Assembly: GCA_034520365.1 (NCBI GenBank)
Contig: JAXHNP010000006.1
Span: forward strand, 117,001 to 181,000
DNA: 64,000 nt
Direction: 5' to 3'
DNA from: Desulfobacterales bacterium
Lineage (GTDB): Bacteria; Desulfobacterota; Desulfobacteria; Desulfobacterales; Desulfosalsimonadaceae
Numbering within the stretch: the first letter of the stretch is position 1; the number at the start of each line of letters is the position of its first letter. The position numbers were made by a program, and so were the translations under genes. The notes beneath the pieces were generated by a model. It was not told the origin of the DNA, did not search any database, and saw only the letters and a list, made by a program, of their open reading frames with translations. Below are positions 34,530 to 42,179 of this stretch, piece after piece.

Positions 34530-35820
34530 CACTGCCTCCTGTAAACTTAAGCCGCCCGCCCGTGTAGGGTGGCTCATCGCTTGTCAGCTGGGCATTGTTA
34601 TTTTTATCCCGTTTGACCCGGCAGTTGACATGTAAATCCACCGGCCGGACAAAGCCATGGGACTGCTGATTAACAAAGATCTCCACGGTATCCGGCATCT
34701 CCGGGTGATACCGCAGCTCCACCTGTTTGCCGATAAGCCCTACCGGCACTTCAAACAGCCGGCCGTCTATGGTGATGCTACGATCCTTGTTCACCCGGCG
34801 CCGGACGGTTTTACGAAAATGATCATGTAAATCGGCCGGGGCGCATCTTAAGCATTCGCTATGGGCGGCAAACCGGGCAAAGGGCGTCTGGCTGGTGGCG
34901 CTGTGGATTCTCTGATGATAGTGCTGATCTATCCAAAAATTGAGATCGCAGTTGAGCTGATCCAGGCTCGCGGCGTGATAGTCGGCCAAAAACGAGGAGC
35001 GCACGGTCTTAAACCACCTCTCGATTTTTCCTCTGCCCTGGGGCTTGTAGGGTCTGGAGTGAATAAGGACAATGCCCAGGGAGGCCATGGTCGCCTCAAA
35101 ATGCTTACTTCTAAAAGCCGCCCCGTTATCCACGTATATCTTTCTGGGCAGCCCCCGTTTGGATAGAGCCTTCTCCAACGCATCCAGCCAACAGGAAAGC
35201 TTTTCTGACCAATAAAACCGGGCATACGGGATCAAGCGGCTGTGGTCATCAATAAGGGCGATAAGATATGTTTTTTTCCATCTGCCCTCAAACTCGACTT
35301 TGGGCCCATGCATCACATCAGCCTGCCATAGATCATTGGGCAGCTCCGCCTCATACTTGCGCCGGTCTTCGGGCTTTTTGCCGGGCTTTGCCATAAGGTC
35401 ATGCTGATGCAAAAACCGGTAAACCGAGGCGAGTTTCAAGCTGATGCCCGGCGTGACCAGGTTCCGGTTTTTCATTTCCGTGATAAGCTTGACAGCGGGG
35501 GTGCGGGGCAGTTCATGGCGCAGGTTGATCAGTGCCAGGCTGGTATCCTCGTCCAGGCTCCGGCTTTTGCCCCTGTCATTTCTATCTTTTGGATAAAGGG
35601 CTTCAAGTTTTTGATTGCCGTCTTTGTAATTGGCAATCCACCGAAGAATGGTGCTTCGGCAGATCCGGGTCTTTTCCGAATACGGGATGTTCCACTTGCG
35701 GGCGCTCTTCTCCTGCAGCAGCCGCTCTTTCTCCCCGTAATCCGGCTCTGGGCCGTTTACAAACTCGGCGATGACCCCAAGCCGGAAGGCAGCCACCTCT
35801 TTTTTTTTGTCTTCTGTCAT
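34519..35820 (-). CDS. DDE integrase-type transposase
   Basis: The 433-residue enzyme has N-terminal helix-turn-helix segments (about 50-140). The rve-like catalytic core carries the first Asp in LWQADVMHGP, the second in IYVDNGAAF and the Glu in GRGKIERWF. A C-terminal beta-barrel-like segment contains RSITIDGRLFEVP, as in Mu/IS481-type transposases. ATG at 35820 has AGGAGG 7 bases upstream. It is the first of the coupled pair with the ExeA-like ATPase. All catalytic residues are present, so the element may be active. Confidence 0.92.
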   Translation of the reverse strand: MTEDKKKEVAAFRLGVIAEFVNGPEPDYGEKERLLQEKSARKWNIPYSEKTRICRSTILRWIANYKDGNQKLEALYPKDRNDRGKSRSLDEDTSLALINLRHELPRTPAVKLITEMKNRNLVTPGISLKLASVYRFLHQHDLMAKPGKKPEDRRKYEAELPNDLWQADVMHGPKVEFEGRWKKTYLIALIDDHSRLIPYARFYWSEKLSCWLDALEKALSKRGLPRKIYVDNGAAFRSKHFEATMASLGIVLIHSRPYKPQGRGKIERWFKTVRSSFLADYHAASLDQLNCDLNFWIDQHYHQRIHSATSQTPFARFAAHSECLRCAPADLHDHFRKTVRRRVNKDRSITIDGRLFEVPVGLIGKQVELRYHPEMPDTVEIFVNQQSHGFVRPVDLHVNCRVKRDKNNNAQLTSDEPPYTGGRLKFTGGSDEG

Positions 35821-35945
35821 TTAAAATCCTCCTATGTCTGTGGTTTTTAGAAGCCGTCGACGGTTATTTTGCTCATACAACGGCCTGGAGGACTTTAAAA
35901 CGACACTCTTGGGTAGGTTGGCAACCCACTGAATCGCTTAGCAAA

Positions 35946-36392
35946 TTAAATGGACCGGCTGACCGGGATGATCCCCTGGCAGATAAAATAATCAAATGCC
36001 GCCAGCAAACCGACCTGCCAGGTATGGCCCAGCCGGGCAGCAACTTGCTTTTTTAAAGCTCTCAGCCAATGGCCGGCCCGCGAGCGGACAAATCCGGAGG
36101 GCCACCGGCCGCATCGCAAGCGATGGGCTATACCGGAGCGGATCTTTTGAATCGGGGTTTGAAAACGGCTGAAATAGTCTTTGGGCCGGCAGCAGATGAG
36201 GCAGCCGCATTGGGGACAGCGCCAGCGCTTTAATGGGATCGGGTCGTTATAGCCCTCAAAGAAGGCGTCCCGGTAACCATGCCCCCAGACTTTATAACAA
36301 TGGCATCGGGGGCATTTACCCGGACATTGCCAGGAATAATTGCCTCCGAGACGAAAAATTTCCTTGAGTGTGACAGCCACATAGATTATCAT
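35946..36392 (-). CDS. Zinc-ribbon protein of the transposon (DUF6431-like)
   Basis: The 148-residue protein has two Cys clusters, CPGKCPRCHC and CPQCGCLICC, that could bind zinc. A basic helical C-terminal half follows (IAHRLRCGRW, LKKQVAARLG). I recall similar proteins next to this kind of transposase/ExeA pair, sometimes annotated DUF6431; the role is unknown and could be DNA-end binding. It is 126 bases upstream of the transposase gene on the same strand. Confidence 0.7.
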   Translation of the reverse strand: MIIYVAVTLKEIFRLGGNYSWQCPGKCPRCHCYKVWGHGYRDAFFEGYNDPIPLKRWRCPQCGCLICCRPKDYFSRFQTPIQKIRSGIAHRLRCGRWPSGFVRSRAGHWLRALKKQVAARLGHTWQVGLLAAFDYFICQGIIPVSRSI

Positions 36393-36430
36393 GAGATATG
36401 TGTTGTGAGCCTTATCAGGCTCTTGTTTTC

Positions 36431-36468
36431 GGGCGGTTTGAGTGCAGCCACACTCGCCGCCCTTTTTT
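36431..36468 (+). terminator. Rho-independent-type hairpin at the transposon right edge
   Basis: GGGCGG (36431-36436) pairs with CCGCCC (36457-36462), with an inner stem GAGTG/CACTC, followed by TTTTTT. On the plus strand this is a good intrinsic terminator. No plus-strand gene precedes it, so it may instead insulate the transposon or be a relic. Confidence 0.55.
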
Positions 36469-36632
36469 GTTCATAAAAAAAGCCTCCAAAGAGACTCAAT
36501 TATTCTGATAATCCGATATAGATTGTCAATTTAATTCGAAAATTTTATGCTGTTTTTAGGTCATATATTCTGACTCCTTACACATGGCAGCCATTGCATC
36601 TCTGCTCCTGAATAGTGAATAACGTTCTTTTA

Positions 36633-36921
36633 TCAATCAAGTCGTTCCGATATCCATTTTGGATTCCGACGGCAGTCGAGAACAGCTCGGACGCGCGCAA
36701 CACCATCCTCAATGCGGTAATACACTGCATAAGGGAACCGTTAAGAAGTTAGTCGATATATCCATTGTGGAATTCATGGATCCCCCGGAAAGTAGCAATG
36801 ATTGAATATCAGACCACAGTGAATCGAGGAAATAGTCGCCAAGGCCGTCGGCCTGTTGTTCATAGAAACGAAATCCGTCTACTAAATCAGCCGTTGCCTC
36901 ATCAAGGACTTGAACCCTCAT
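36633..36921 (-). pseudogene. Broken RelE/ParE-type toxin gene
   Basis: The frame from 36921 encodes about 42 good residues (MRVQVLDEATADLVDGFRFY onward, ending LDSLWSDIQSL). The family's second half continues only in another frame: RFPYAVYYRIEDGVARVRAV, then LDCRRNPKWISERLD, ending at 36633. A stop codon also interrupts that frame just before RFPYAV. At least one frameshift and one nonsense change therefore inactivate it. The start overlaps the antitoxin stop as ATGA. Confidence 0.72.
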
Positions 36922-36972
36922 TTGAGGTGTTCCCTCACAGCTTTCTTAGCTTCGGTTATGAATTCGGGGGAC
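36918..36972 (-). pseudogene. 3' remnant of the cognate antitoxin
   Basis: Immediately upstream of the broken toxin, about 17 codons remain (PEFITEAKKAVREHLK then TGA), the usual C-terminal tail of a small antitoxin of ParE/RelE partners. The N-terminal part is lost at about 36972, where repeated GGGGGACACG sequence begins. Confidence 0.5.
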
Positions 36973-37019
36973 ACGCGGGGGACGAAATCTGGGTAGAGTA
37001 GGAAGCTGATATCAGATCA

Positions 37020-37332
37020 GTGGCCTGGACTTTTATTGACGCCTCGCCGCACGCGGCTACTAAGTGTCTACCGGGCTGATCGTCCATCAGCCTCCCCTCA
37101 TCAAACCGTGCTTGCGGTTTTCCCACACACGGCTTTCCGATGTTCTTCACCGCAAGGCATGCACCTTCGTCCATCCAGCTGATGTCGGCACTTTATACAG
37201 GCCATACTTTTAGTACAGCGACCTGTTTGGAAACCTGACGTAGCCTGTGTTTCGGTTTCTGACTTTGTGCCTCTTGCGCAGATGGGTAATCATCCGCTGC
37301 TCCAGGTGGTTATCGCTGCCGAATTGGCTGTA
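37020..37332 (-). pseudogene. Group II intron remnant (maturase 3' end and intron tail)
   Basis: The minus strand from 37332 gives GSDNHLEQRMITHLRKRHK, then GYVRFPNRSLY. In an adjacent frame it gives YGLYKVPTSAGWTKVHALR. Together these are the typical last ~60 residues of a group II intron reverse transcriptase/maturase. The DNA that follows to about 37020 resembles the intron's 3' RNA domains, with a sequence like GMMDDQPGRH in translation. The reverse transcriptase core is absent. The fragment abuts the right copy of repeat D. Confidence 0.6.
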
Positions 37333-37561
37333 TATAGACTTTGCGGGTTTTTTATGGGAATCCGCTTTTGTTTTGGGAACTTGGGAATCGGTCTGCCGGG
37401 AAAAATTTTTTGAAACATGCACTGGCCTTTCCGCTGTTTTTGGGTGTGGGGTGTAATGCAAGCGGGCGGATTTTTATCGAATAACCATGTGAATATAATC
37501 ATATACACATGAATAAGGCCGGAATGTCAATAGTAAATGGGATTATGATCAGAAACAGGGG
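37333..37561. repeat. Direct repeat D, right copy (~229 bp)
   Basis: Same orientation and nearly the same length as the copy at 13817-14046, starting TATAGACTTTGCGGG. The two copies are 23.3 kb apart and could recombine to excise or amplify the block between them. A family-C element starts 18 bases beyond its right end. Confidence 0.8.
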
Positions 37562-37578
37562 GTTTGGAAAAAGAATGG

Positions 37579-37756
37579 GGGACGCCCTTTATATCTTTAT
37601 ATTTGCAGTTCAAATCCGGCATGCGAAAGAGAAGGCATACTGAGACAAGCCGAAATAGATGCGCCTGGGGTGGTGCCCCGCATCATTGCACGAGGGATCG
37701 AGCGCGCCGAGATATTCCGTGACGATCAGGATCGCGACGCTTTTCTATGGTTTGGA
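37579..37756. repeat. Truncated MITE-C copy (left 178 bp)
   Basis: It begins with GGGACGCCCTTTATAT and keeps the REP-transposase start segment (ARGIERAEIFRDDQDRDAFL). It stops after CTATGGTTTGGA, where the truncated hepT gene begins. The right inverted repeat is missing, so the junction with hepT arose by deletion rather than simple insertion. Confidence 0.82.
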
Positions 37757-37920
37757 TCTGTGATCTCCTCTATGGCAAGATGCAGATACCGCTCGACAAA
37801 GGCCCGGGCTCTTGTATCAGCGCTGAATTTCTCCCAGGTTATATCTGTGGCAGCTCTTAGCTCATCCACATAACTCTGGATGCGGGAAAGCTTTCTGGAA
37901 ATCAGTTCATCGTCAACCAT
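37757..37920 (-). pseudogene. HepT-type RNase toxin gene, 3' truncated
   Basis: ATG at 37920 starts a HepT-like protein (MVDDELISRKLSRIQSYVDE, then FVERYLHLAIEEI). After about 53 residues the frame runs into the MITE-C remnant and ends at 37726. The R-x4-6-H RNase motif normally located in the missing half is lost, so the toxin is inactive. The start overlaps the end of the mntA gene by 8 bases. Confidence 0.75.
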
Positions 37921-38302
37921 GCACGGGTTTCCTCTGCAGCTTTTTATACAAAAAAGCGCTGTCAAAATAAGCCTTTCTGGCAAACACCTCCTGGCGGACC
38001 CGTTCTTTCGGGTTGGCCTCATAGATCATACGGCCATGGGCAAGGATTTGATGCTGCAAAAGGGGCGAGCATTGATGGAAAATGACAAGATCCACGTCCC
38101 GGCCTAAAAGATTTGAAAGAGCGGTCTCCATTTCAACCCGTCCCATCGCCGCCATATGCCCTCTGATCATGACGGCAAGGTCGATATCGCTTTTCTTTCT
38201 GGCTTTGCCGGTTGCAACAGAGCCGAAAACATAAGCCGCAGCAATAGTGCTCTGTTCCGAGAAAAACCGCTTTATTTTTTCAATATCATCGGGATGCAGC
38301 AT
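37913..38302 (-). CDS. mntA: MntA-type nucleotidyltransferase antitoxin
   Basis: The 129-residue minimal nucleotidyltransferase has the signature YVFGSVATGKARKKSDIDLA (GSx10DxD), with a third Asp in DVDLVIF. MntA antitoxins inactivate HepT by adding AMP units to a Tyr near its active site. Here the partner toxin next to it is truncated, so the antitoxin is orphaned. The frame and catalytic residues are intact. Confidence 0.87.
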   Translation of the reverse strand: MLHPDDIEKIKRFFSEQSTIAAAYVFGSVATGKARKKSDIDLAVMIRGHMAAMGRVEMETALSNLLGRDVDLVIFHQCSPLLQHQILAHGRMIYEANPKERVRQEVFARKAYFDSAFLYKKLQRKPVHG

Positions 38303-38421
38303 TGCTTTCCCAGCCGGTCAGAGAATTAAAAAATTGAAAAGAAAATCAGAACCTGCATATGAATGTTTAATCCTATGACAAAATGCCGCTTATTTGTCAA
38401 TTTGACATTCGGGAAAGAATG

Positions 38422-38447
38422 GGGCGCCCTTTATATAAAGGGCGTCC
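38422..38447. repeat. MITE-C end-to-end palindrome
   Basis: GGGCGCCCTTTATAT is joined directly to AAAGGGCGTCCC, which are the two termini of family C without interior. It is a deletion derivative of the element, or the footprint of an internal loss. It sits 9 bases past the end of the glsB-type gene and may form a transcript-end hairpin. Confidence 0.75.
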
Positions 38448-38455
38448 CTCGATAG

Positions 38456-38707
38456 CTATGCCTTCTTAATAATCCCAATTATAGATAACAAAATAACAGC
38501 GCCAATAGTGGCCATAATGACAGAGCCTAAAAATCCGCCTGTTGTTATGCCGAGCATGCCGAATACAAAGCCACCCACTATAGCGCCAACAATTCCTACG
38601 ATAGTATTTCCTATGACACCAAGTCCTTTTCCCTTCACGATCATGCCGGCAAGCCACCCGACCAGCGCACCAACCGCTAAAAATATTAACAAGCTGATAA
38701 TATCCAT
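38456..38707 (-). CDS. GlsB/YeaQ/YmgE-type membrane protein
   Basis: The 83-residue protein is made of three hydrophobic, glycine-rich helices (LIFLAVGALVGWLAGMIVKG, then NTIVGIVGAIVGGF and GSVIMATIGAVILLSIIG), the Transgly_assoc pattern. These inner-membrane proteins are linked to envelope and acid stress; the molecular role is unclear. A strong GGAGG lies 4 bases before the ATG at 38707. It stands alone between toxin-antitoxin loci. Confidence 0.92.
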   Translation of the reverse strand: MDIISLLIFLAVGALVGWLAGMIVKGKGLGVIGNTIVGIVGAIVGGFVFGMLGITTGGFLGSVIMATIGAVILLSIIGIIKKA

Positions 38708-38784
38708 ATTTCCTCCGGTGTTATTTTTTAGTCTATAATGGCGGAGCTTTGCGGCGAGTGAAACGAGTCCGCAACAGTGACAGG

Positions 38785-39123
38785 TTAACCACCAATTATT
38801 TCATTTAGACCATCGATAATGAGAACCAGCTCTTCGTCAGATGCTTTTGTTATTTTGTTGCCAATTCGCTTTTTGGAAAGAAGTCGAATCTGACTGATCT
38901 TTACCCAGGATTTTTTTGGAAGCCCCGTCGTCTCGAGCTCCAAGGTCAATGGGTAGCCAGCTCTTTGCGGCTGGCTGGTAATTGCAACGGCAATGACCGT
39001 TCCAGATCTCTCATTAAACACATCGTGGCTTAAAACAAGAACAGGGCGAAAACCGCCCTGTTCACTTCCTATAACTGGATTTAAATCTGCCCAGCGGATA
39101 TCTCCTCTCAATATTCTGGCCAT
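38785..39123 (-). CDS. MazF/PemK-type RNase toxin
   Basis: The 112-residue protein has the PemK/MazF start [31 protein letters not shown] and a later [10 protein letters not shown] strand. These residues form the RNA-cleaving pocket, with the Arg and Thr of family enzymes present. It is an mRNA interferase in relatives. It overlaps its antitoxin gene by 16 bases and has family length. Confidence 0.93.
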   Translation of the reverse strand: MARILRGDIRWADLNPVIGSEQGGFRPVLVLSHDVFNERSGTVIAVAITSQPQRAGYPLTLELETTGLPKKSWVKISQIRLLSKKRIGNKITKASDEELVLIIDGLNEIIGG

Positions 39124-39350
39124 TCTTCCAGCTCCGATGAGAATCCTTCCTCAGCTAAAGATTGTTCGAATTCCGGGTCAAGCTTGGCGCACTCCTGGGC
39201 AAGCCGGCTTTTGTCAATTCGATTCAGTTTTTCATTAACTGCTTGCTGAATAGCATTGCTGCGACTTGGAAACAATTTCGACTTCACGAGAAGATCAAGC
39301 CGTTTTAAAATCTTGTCGTCAATTGTAATTGCAATTTTTGAAGCTGCCAT
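39108..39350 (-). CDS. Ribbon-helix-helix antitoxin of the MazF/PemK pair
   Basis: The 80-residue protein has an N-terminal ribbon-helix-helix ([20 protein letters not shown], then [13 protein letters not shown]). An acidic tail (LEEWPEY) would thread into the toxin. ATG at 39350 follows GGAGG by 8 bases and is preferred to the frame opening at 39389, which runs into the hicB scar. An AT-rich inverted repeat (ATGATAATATATCAT) at about 39369-39383 upstream is a likely operator for autoregulation. Confidence 0.87.
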   Translation of the reverse strand: MAASKIAITIDDKILKRLDLLVKSKLFPSRSNAIQQAVNEKLNRIDKSRLAQECAKLDPEFEQSLAEEGFSSELEEWPEY

Positions 39351-39368
39351 ATTTATCACCTCCAAGTA

Positions 39369-39383
39369 TGATAATATATCATA
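39369..39383. promoter_or_regulatory. Palindrome upstream of the MazF/PemK operon
   Basis: ATGATAATATATCAT is an almost perfect inverted repeat 19 bases upstream of the antitoxin start, in the position of an autorepression operator for ribbon-helix-helix proteins. Function is inferred from position only. Confidence 0.45.
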
Positions 39384-39395
39384 CCTCAAGCACTT

Positions 39396-39485
39396 TCAAG
39401 TAATTTTTTTGGACAGTCCAATATATTCATTATCCTCCTCAGACCATGTAACCCTGTATGTATATTTATCATTTTTTTGTGCCAT
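39396..39485 (-). pseudogene. hicB: HicB antitoxin gene, truncated after 25 codons
   Basis: ATG at 39485 starts MAQKNDKYTYRVTWSEEDN followed by EYIGL, the beginning of a HicB partial RNase H fold. It then reads SKKIT and stops at 39396. The rest of the antitoxin, including its DNA-binding domain, is missing, and the MazF/PemK promoter region begins at that point. The start overlaps hicA by 17 bases, so the original order was hicA-hicB. Confidence 0.7.
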
Positions 39486-39729
39486 GATTGACCTCCAGTT
39501 TTTCAATAGCCAAAAGAACCTGTTTAACCGGATATGTTTTGGCCTTTCCTTTCGAGTTTTGAATATTTACGCATGGATCAACCTCCCAGGGGGTTTTGTA
39601 AATTCGATGGCTGCTTTTTTTCTGTCGGGGTTGGCCAAAAAAATGGTCGCAGATTTTGTACAAGTCAGAATAACGAACATCTTTGGGATTCTGCCGTATC
39701 TTTTCAAGCAGGTCATCGATTTTTGTCAT
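39469..39729 (-). CDS. hicA: HicA-type mRNA interferase
   Basis: The 86-residue double-stranded-RNA-binding-like protein carries the catalytic-type His in SSHRIYKTPW, followed by VNIQNSKGKAKTYPVKQVL. This is the full HicA pattern for the longer subgroup. HicA cleaves mRNA and is normally held by HicB. With hicB truncated downstream, either the toxin is silenced in another way or an antitoxin elsewhere compensates. No inactivating change is visible in the frame. Confidence 0.82.
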   Translation of the reverse strand: MTKIDDLLEKIRQNPKDVRYSDLYKICDHFFGQPRQKKSSHRIYKTPWEVDPCVNIQNSKGKAKTYPVKQVLLAIEKLEVNHGTKK

Positions 39730-39801
39730 ATCAGTATAATATCAATAATGATACCAAAGTAAATAGAAGGAGAAACATTTTTGTGACACACAACGTCGAT
39801 G

Positions 39802-39945
39802 TTATGCGGTAGGCGGGTATCCCACCTCATCGGCAACTAGATGTATGTGATTGGATGTAACAGCATAATTTAAAATCACCAGTCCATACCGCTTCTTTGC
39901 TTTATAAAGCCACTGCAGCCACCTGCGACGGTCTTTTGAAAATTA
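39802..39945 (-). pseudogene. REP-associated tyrosine transposase (RAYT) fragment
   Basis: The minus strand encodes DRRRWLQWLYKAKKRYGLVI, then LNYAVTSNHIHLVADEVG and a stop at 39802. The HIH of NHIHL is the metal-binding HUH motif of Y1 transposases. Only about 47 codons remain, without the catalytic Tyr. It belongs to a different RAYT subgroup from the start fragment carried by MITE-C. Apart from this scar, 39730-40151 shows no gene. Confidence 0.7.
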
Positions 39946-40151
39946 CGCAAAAACTCACCAGATTTTTCTTGACAGCATAATCATGGGGGTATTACCTGAT
40001 AATCAAGGATGAATTCTGGTTGGGAAGTATGGGGGGAAACAGGATCTCTTCGCCCTTCGGGCCAATCGCTGAAAAAGCGATTTCTTATCACTTTATCACT
40101 GCATCCCTCTGTGCCGCCCAAAGGCACTGGAAAAGTAGGGGGAAAATCAAA

Positions 40152-42134
40152 ATGCGCAAAATACTGCTTGCTGCAACCGTATTCTTTCTGATCGCAGCAC
40201 CGGCTTTAGCTGCCGAGGATGTCATGGTGGTGTTCGACGGCTCCAATTCCATGTGGGGACAGATTGAAGGCACCGCAAAAATTGAGATTGCCCGGGAAGC
40301 CATGCATAGCCTGATCGGCGACTGGACCGAAGGTACCAATATCGGCCTGATGGCCTATGGACACCGCCGCGAGGGAGACTGCGAGGACATCGAAACCCTG
40401 ATCGAACCCGGCCCCTTCGACCGGGAACATTTCTTTTCGACGATTGAGAACATCACACCCCGCGGCAAGACGCCGCTGACCGCTTCCATCGAACAGGCCG
40501 CCGAAACCCTGGCCTACCGCGACAATCCGGCTACCGTGATCGTGATCACCGACGGCATTGAAACCTGCCAGCGCGACCCCTGCGCCCTGGCCGACGACCT
40601 GGAGCGCATGGGGGTGGACTTCACGGCGCACGTCGTCGGCTTCGACTTGAAGGACGAAGAACAGGAAGCCGTAGCCTGCATCGCCGAACGCACGGGCGGT
40701 CGCTTCCTGCCGGCCGGAGATGCCGCGGAGCTCCGCACGGCCTTGAGCGAGGTGGGCACAGCCGTAGCCGAGCCGGAACCGGAACCGGAACCCGAAGTCG
40801 AGGTCAGCGCCCCAGAAAGCGCTGCCACCGGCGCCTCCTTCCCCGTCAGCTGGGTCGGCACCATACACCACAGTGATTTCGTCGCCATCGTGCCCATGGG
40901 CGCGGATGACGACGAACTCGGCAACTATAAGCGGGTCCGCAACAACAACGAAACCGAACTGCGGGCCCCCAGCGAGCCCGGCCTCTACGAGGTCCGCTAT
41001 GTCCTCGACGAGGGTCGCAAGGCCCTTGCCGCGACCGAAATCGAGATCACCGAACCCGAAGTCGAGGTCAACGCCCCCGAAAGCGCCACCACCGGCTCCT
41101 CCTTCCCCGTCAGCTGGGCCGGCGCCATACACCGCAGCGATTTCATCGCCATCGTGCCCATGGGTGCGGATGACGACGAACTCGGCAACCATAAGCGGGT
41201 CCGCAACAACAACGAAACCGAACTGCGGGCCCCCAGCGAGCCCGGCCTCTACGAGGTCCGCTACGTCCTCGACGAAGGCCGCAAGCCCCTCGCTTCCACC
41301 GAAATCGAGATCACCGAGCCGGAAGTCGAGGTCAGCGCCCCCGAAAGCACCACCACCGGCTCCTCCTTCCCCGTCAGCTGGGTCGGCACCATACACCACA
41401 GTGATTTCGTCGCCATCGTGCCCATGGGCGCGGATGACGACGAACTCGGCAACCATAAGCGGGTCCGCAACAACAACGAAACCGAACTGCGGGCCCCCAG
41501 CGAGCCCGGCCTCTACGAGGTCCGCTACGTCCTCGACGAAGGCCGCAAGCCCCTCGCTTCCACCGAAATCGAGATCACCGAACCCGGGATCGAACTCAGC
41601 GGACCGGACAAGGCCCGCGCAGGATCGGAGCTCAGGGTCAGTTGGAGAGGCAAGCCACCGCACCGCAGCGATTTCATCGCCATCGTGCCCATGGGCGCGG
41701 ATGACGACGAACTCGGCAACCATAAGCGGGTCGGAAACAACAGCGAGATCGACCTTGAAGCCCCTGAACAGACGGGGCTCTACGAAGTCCGTTATGTCCT
41801 GGATGAAGGCCGGCGCACTCTGGCCCGTCATAGTGTGGAAGTGGTCGACGAGACAGCCGCTCTCGATACCGGAGGATCGCTCGATGTCACGGAAACGGCG
41901 GCAGCCGGTGATACGATCGAAGTTAACTGGTCGGCGGATACCGAAAGTGGAGACCTGAGGATCGCGCTGGCACAAACCGACCAGGCAAAATTCACCTGGA
42001 TTGAAGTCCAGTCTGCTTCCGACGGGCCTCCGCTGACCTTCACTCTGCCGGAGGAACCGGGGCAGTACGAATTCCGACTGCTCGACATCCCGGGGCGCAA
42101 GGTTCTCAGCCGTTCGATCATCGACGTGCAGTAA
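40152..42134 (+). CDS. Exported von Willebrand A protein with 88-residue tandem repeats
   Basis: The 660-residue protein has a signal peptide (MRKILLAATVFFLIAAPALA). A VWA domain (about 22-215) carries the metal-site motif FDGSNSMWG and TDGIETC. A Glu-Pro linker follows. Four repeats of exactly 264 bp start at 40794, 41058, 41322 and 41586; repeat units contain FVAIVPMGADDDELGN and LYEVRYVLDEGRK. A fifth, diverged unit ends the protein. VWA proteins mediate metal-dependent adhesion or assembly outside the inner membrane. ATG 40152 has AGGGGGA upstream. GC content is visibly higher than in the neighbours, suggesting separate acquisition. Confidence 0.88.
   Translation: MRKILLAATVFFLIAAPALAAEDVMVVFDGSNSMWGQIEGTAKIEIAREAMHSLIGDWTEGTNIGLMAYGHRREGDCEDIETLIEPGPFDREHFFSTIENITPRGKTPLTASIEQAAETLAYRDNPATVIVITDGIETCQRDPCALADDLERMGVDFTAHVVGFDLKDEEQEAVACIAERTGGRFLPAGDAAELRTALSEVGTAVAEPEPEPEPEVEVSAPESAATGASFPVSWVGTIHHSDFVAIVPMGADDDELGNYKRVRNNNETELRAPSEPGLYEVRYVLDEGRKALAATEIEITEPEVEVNAPESATTGSSFPVSWAGAIHRSDFIAIVPMGADDDELGNHKRVRNNNETELRAPSEPGLYEVRYVLDEGRKPLASTEIEITEPEVEVSAPESTTTGSSFPVSWVGTIHHSDFVAIVPMGADDDELGNHKRVRNNNETELRAPSEPGLYEVRYVLDEGRKPLASTEIEITEPGIELSGPDKARAGSELRVSWRGKPPHRSDFIAIVPMGADDDELGNHKRVGNNSEIDLEAPEQTGLYEVRYVLDEGRRTLARHSVEVVDETAALDTGGSLDVTETAAAGDTIEVNWSADTESGDLRIALAQTDQAKFTWIEVQSASDGPPLTFTLPEEPGQYEFRLLDIPGRKVLSRSIIDVQ
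40794..41849 (+). repeat. Four 264-bp tandem coding repeats
   Basis: Unit starts at 40794, 41058, 41322 and 41586 are spaced exactly 264 bp. The first three are nearly identical in DNA over most of their length, indicating recent duplication or gene conversion; the fourth differs in its first third. Copy number is likely to vary between strains. Confidence 0.92.
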
Positions 42135-42179
42135 CCCAGATCTTGACAAAAAATCCTGGTTTTTGTTCGGGAGAGAAAG

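Larger units (their letters stand above)
33580..36480. mobile_element. Three-gene DDE transposon
   Basis: A DDE transposase, an ExeA-like AAA ATPase and a zinc-ribbon (DUF6431-like) protein lie together on the minus strand with an 11-base overlap between the first two. The transposase/ATPase pairing follows the logic of Mu, Tn7 and IS21, where an ATPase selects the target. The exact ends were not found, so the limits given are approximate: the nested palindrome on the left and the T-tailed hairpin on the right. All three genes look intact. Confidence 0.75.

Noticed and set aside
37020-37461. Reverse-transcriptase-like segment as a retron or DGR
   Set aside because: Only the C-terminal maturase tail of a group II intron is present; there is no catalytic YxDD core, msr/msd or template repeat.
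38422-38447. Palindrome as the glsB-type gene's own terminator
   Set aside because: It is formed exactly by the two ends of MITE-C and has no T-run, so its origin is the mobile element even if it now acts at the transcript end.
40206-42149. Long open frame of 647 codons antisense to the VWA repeat protein
   Set aside because: It mirrors the GC-rich tandem repeats of the real gene, has no ribosome site, and its product is a low-complexity repeat without known motifs.
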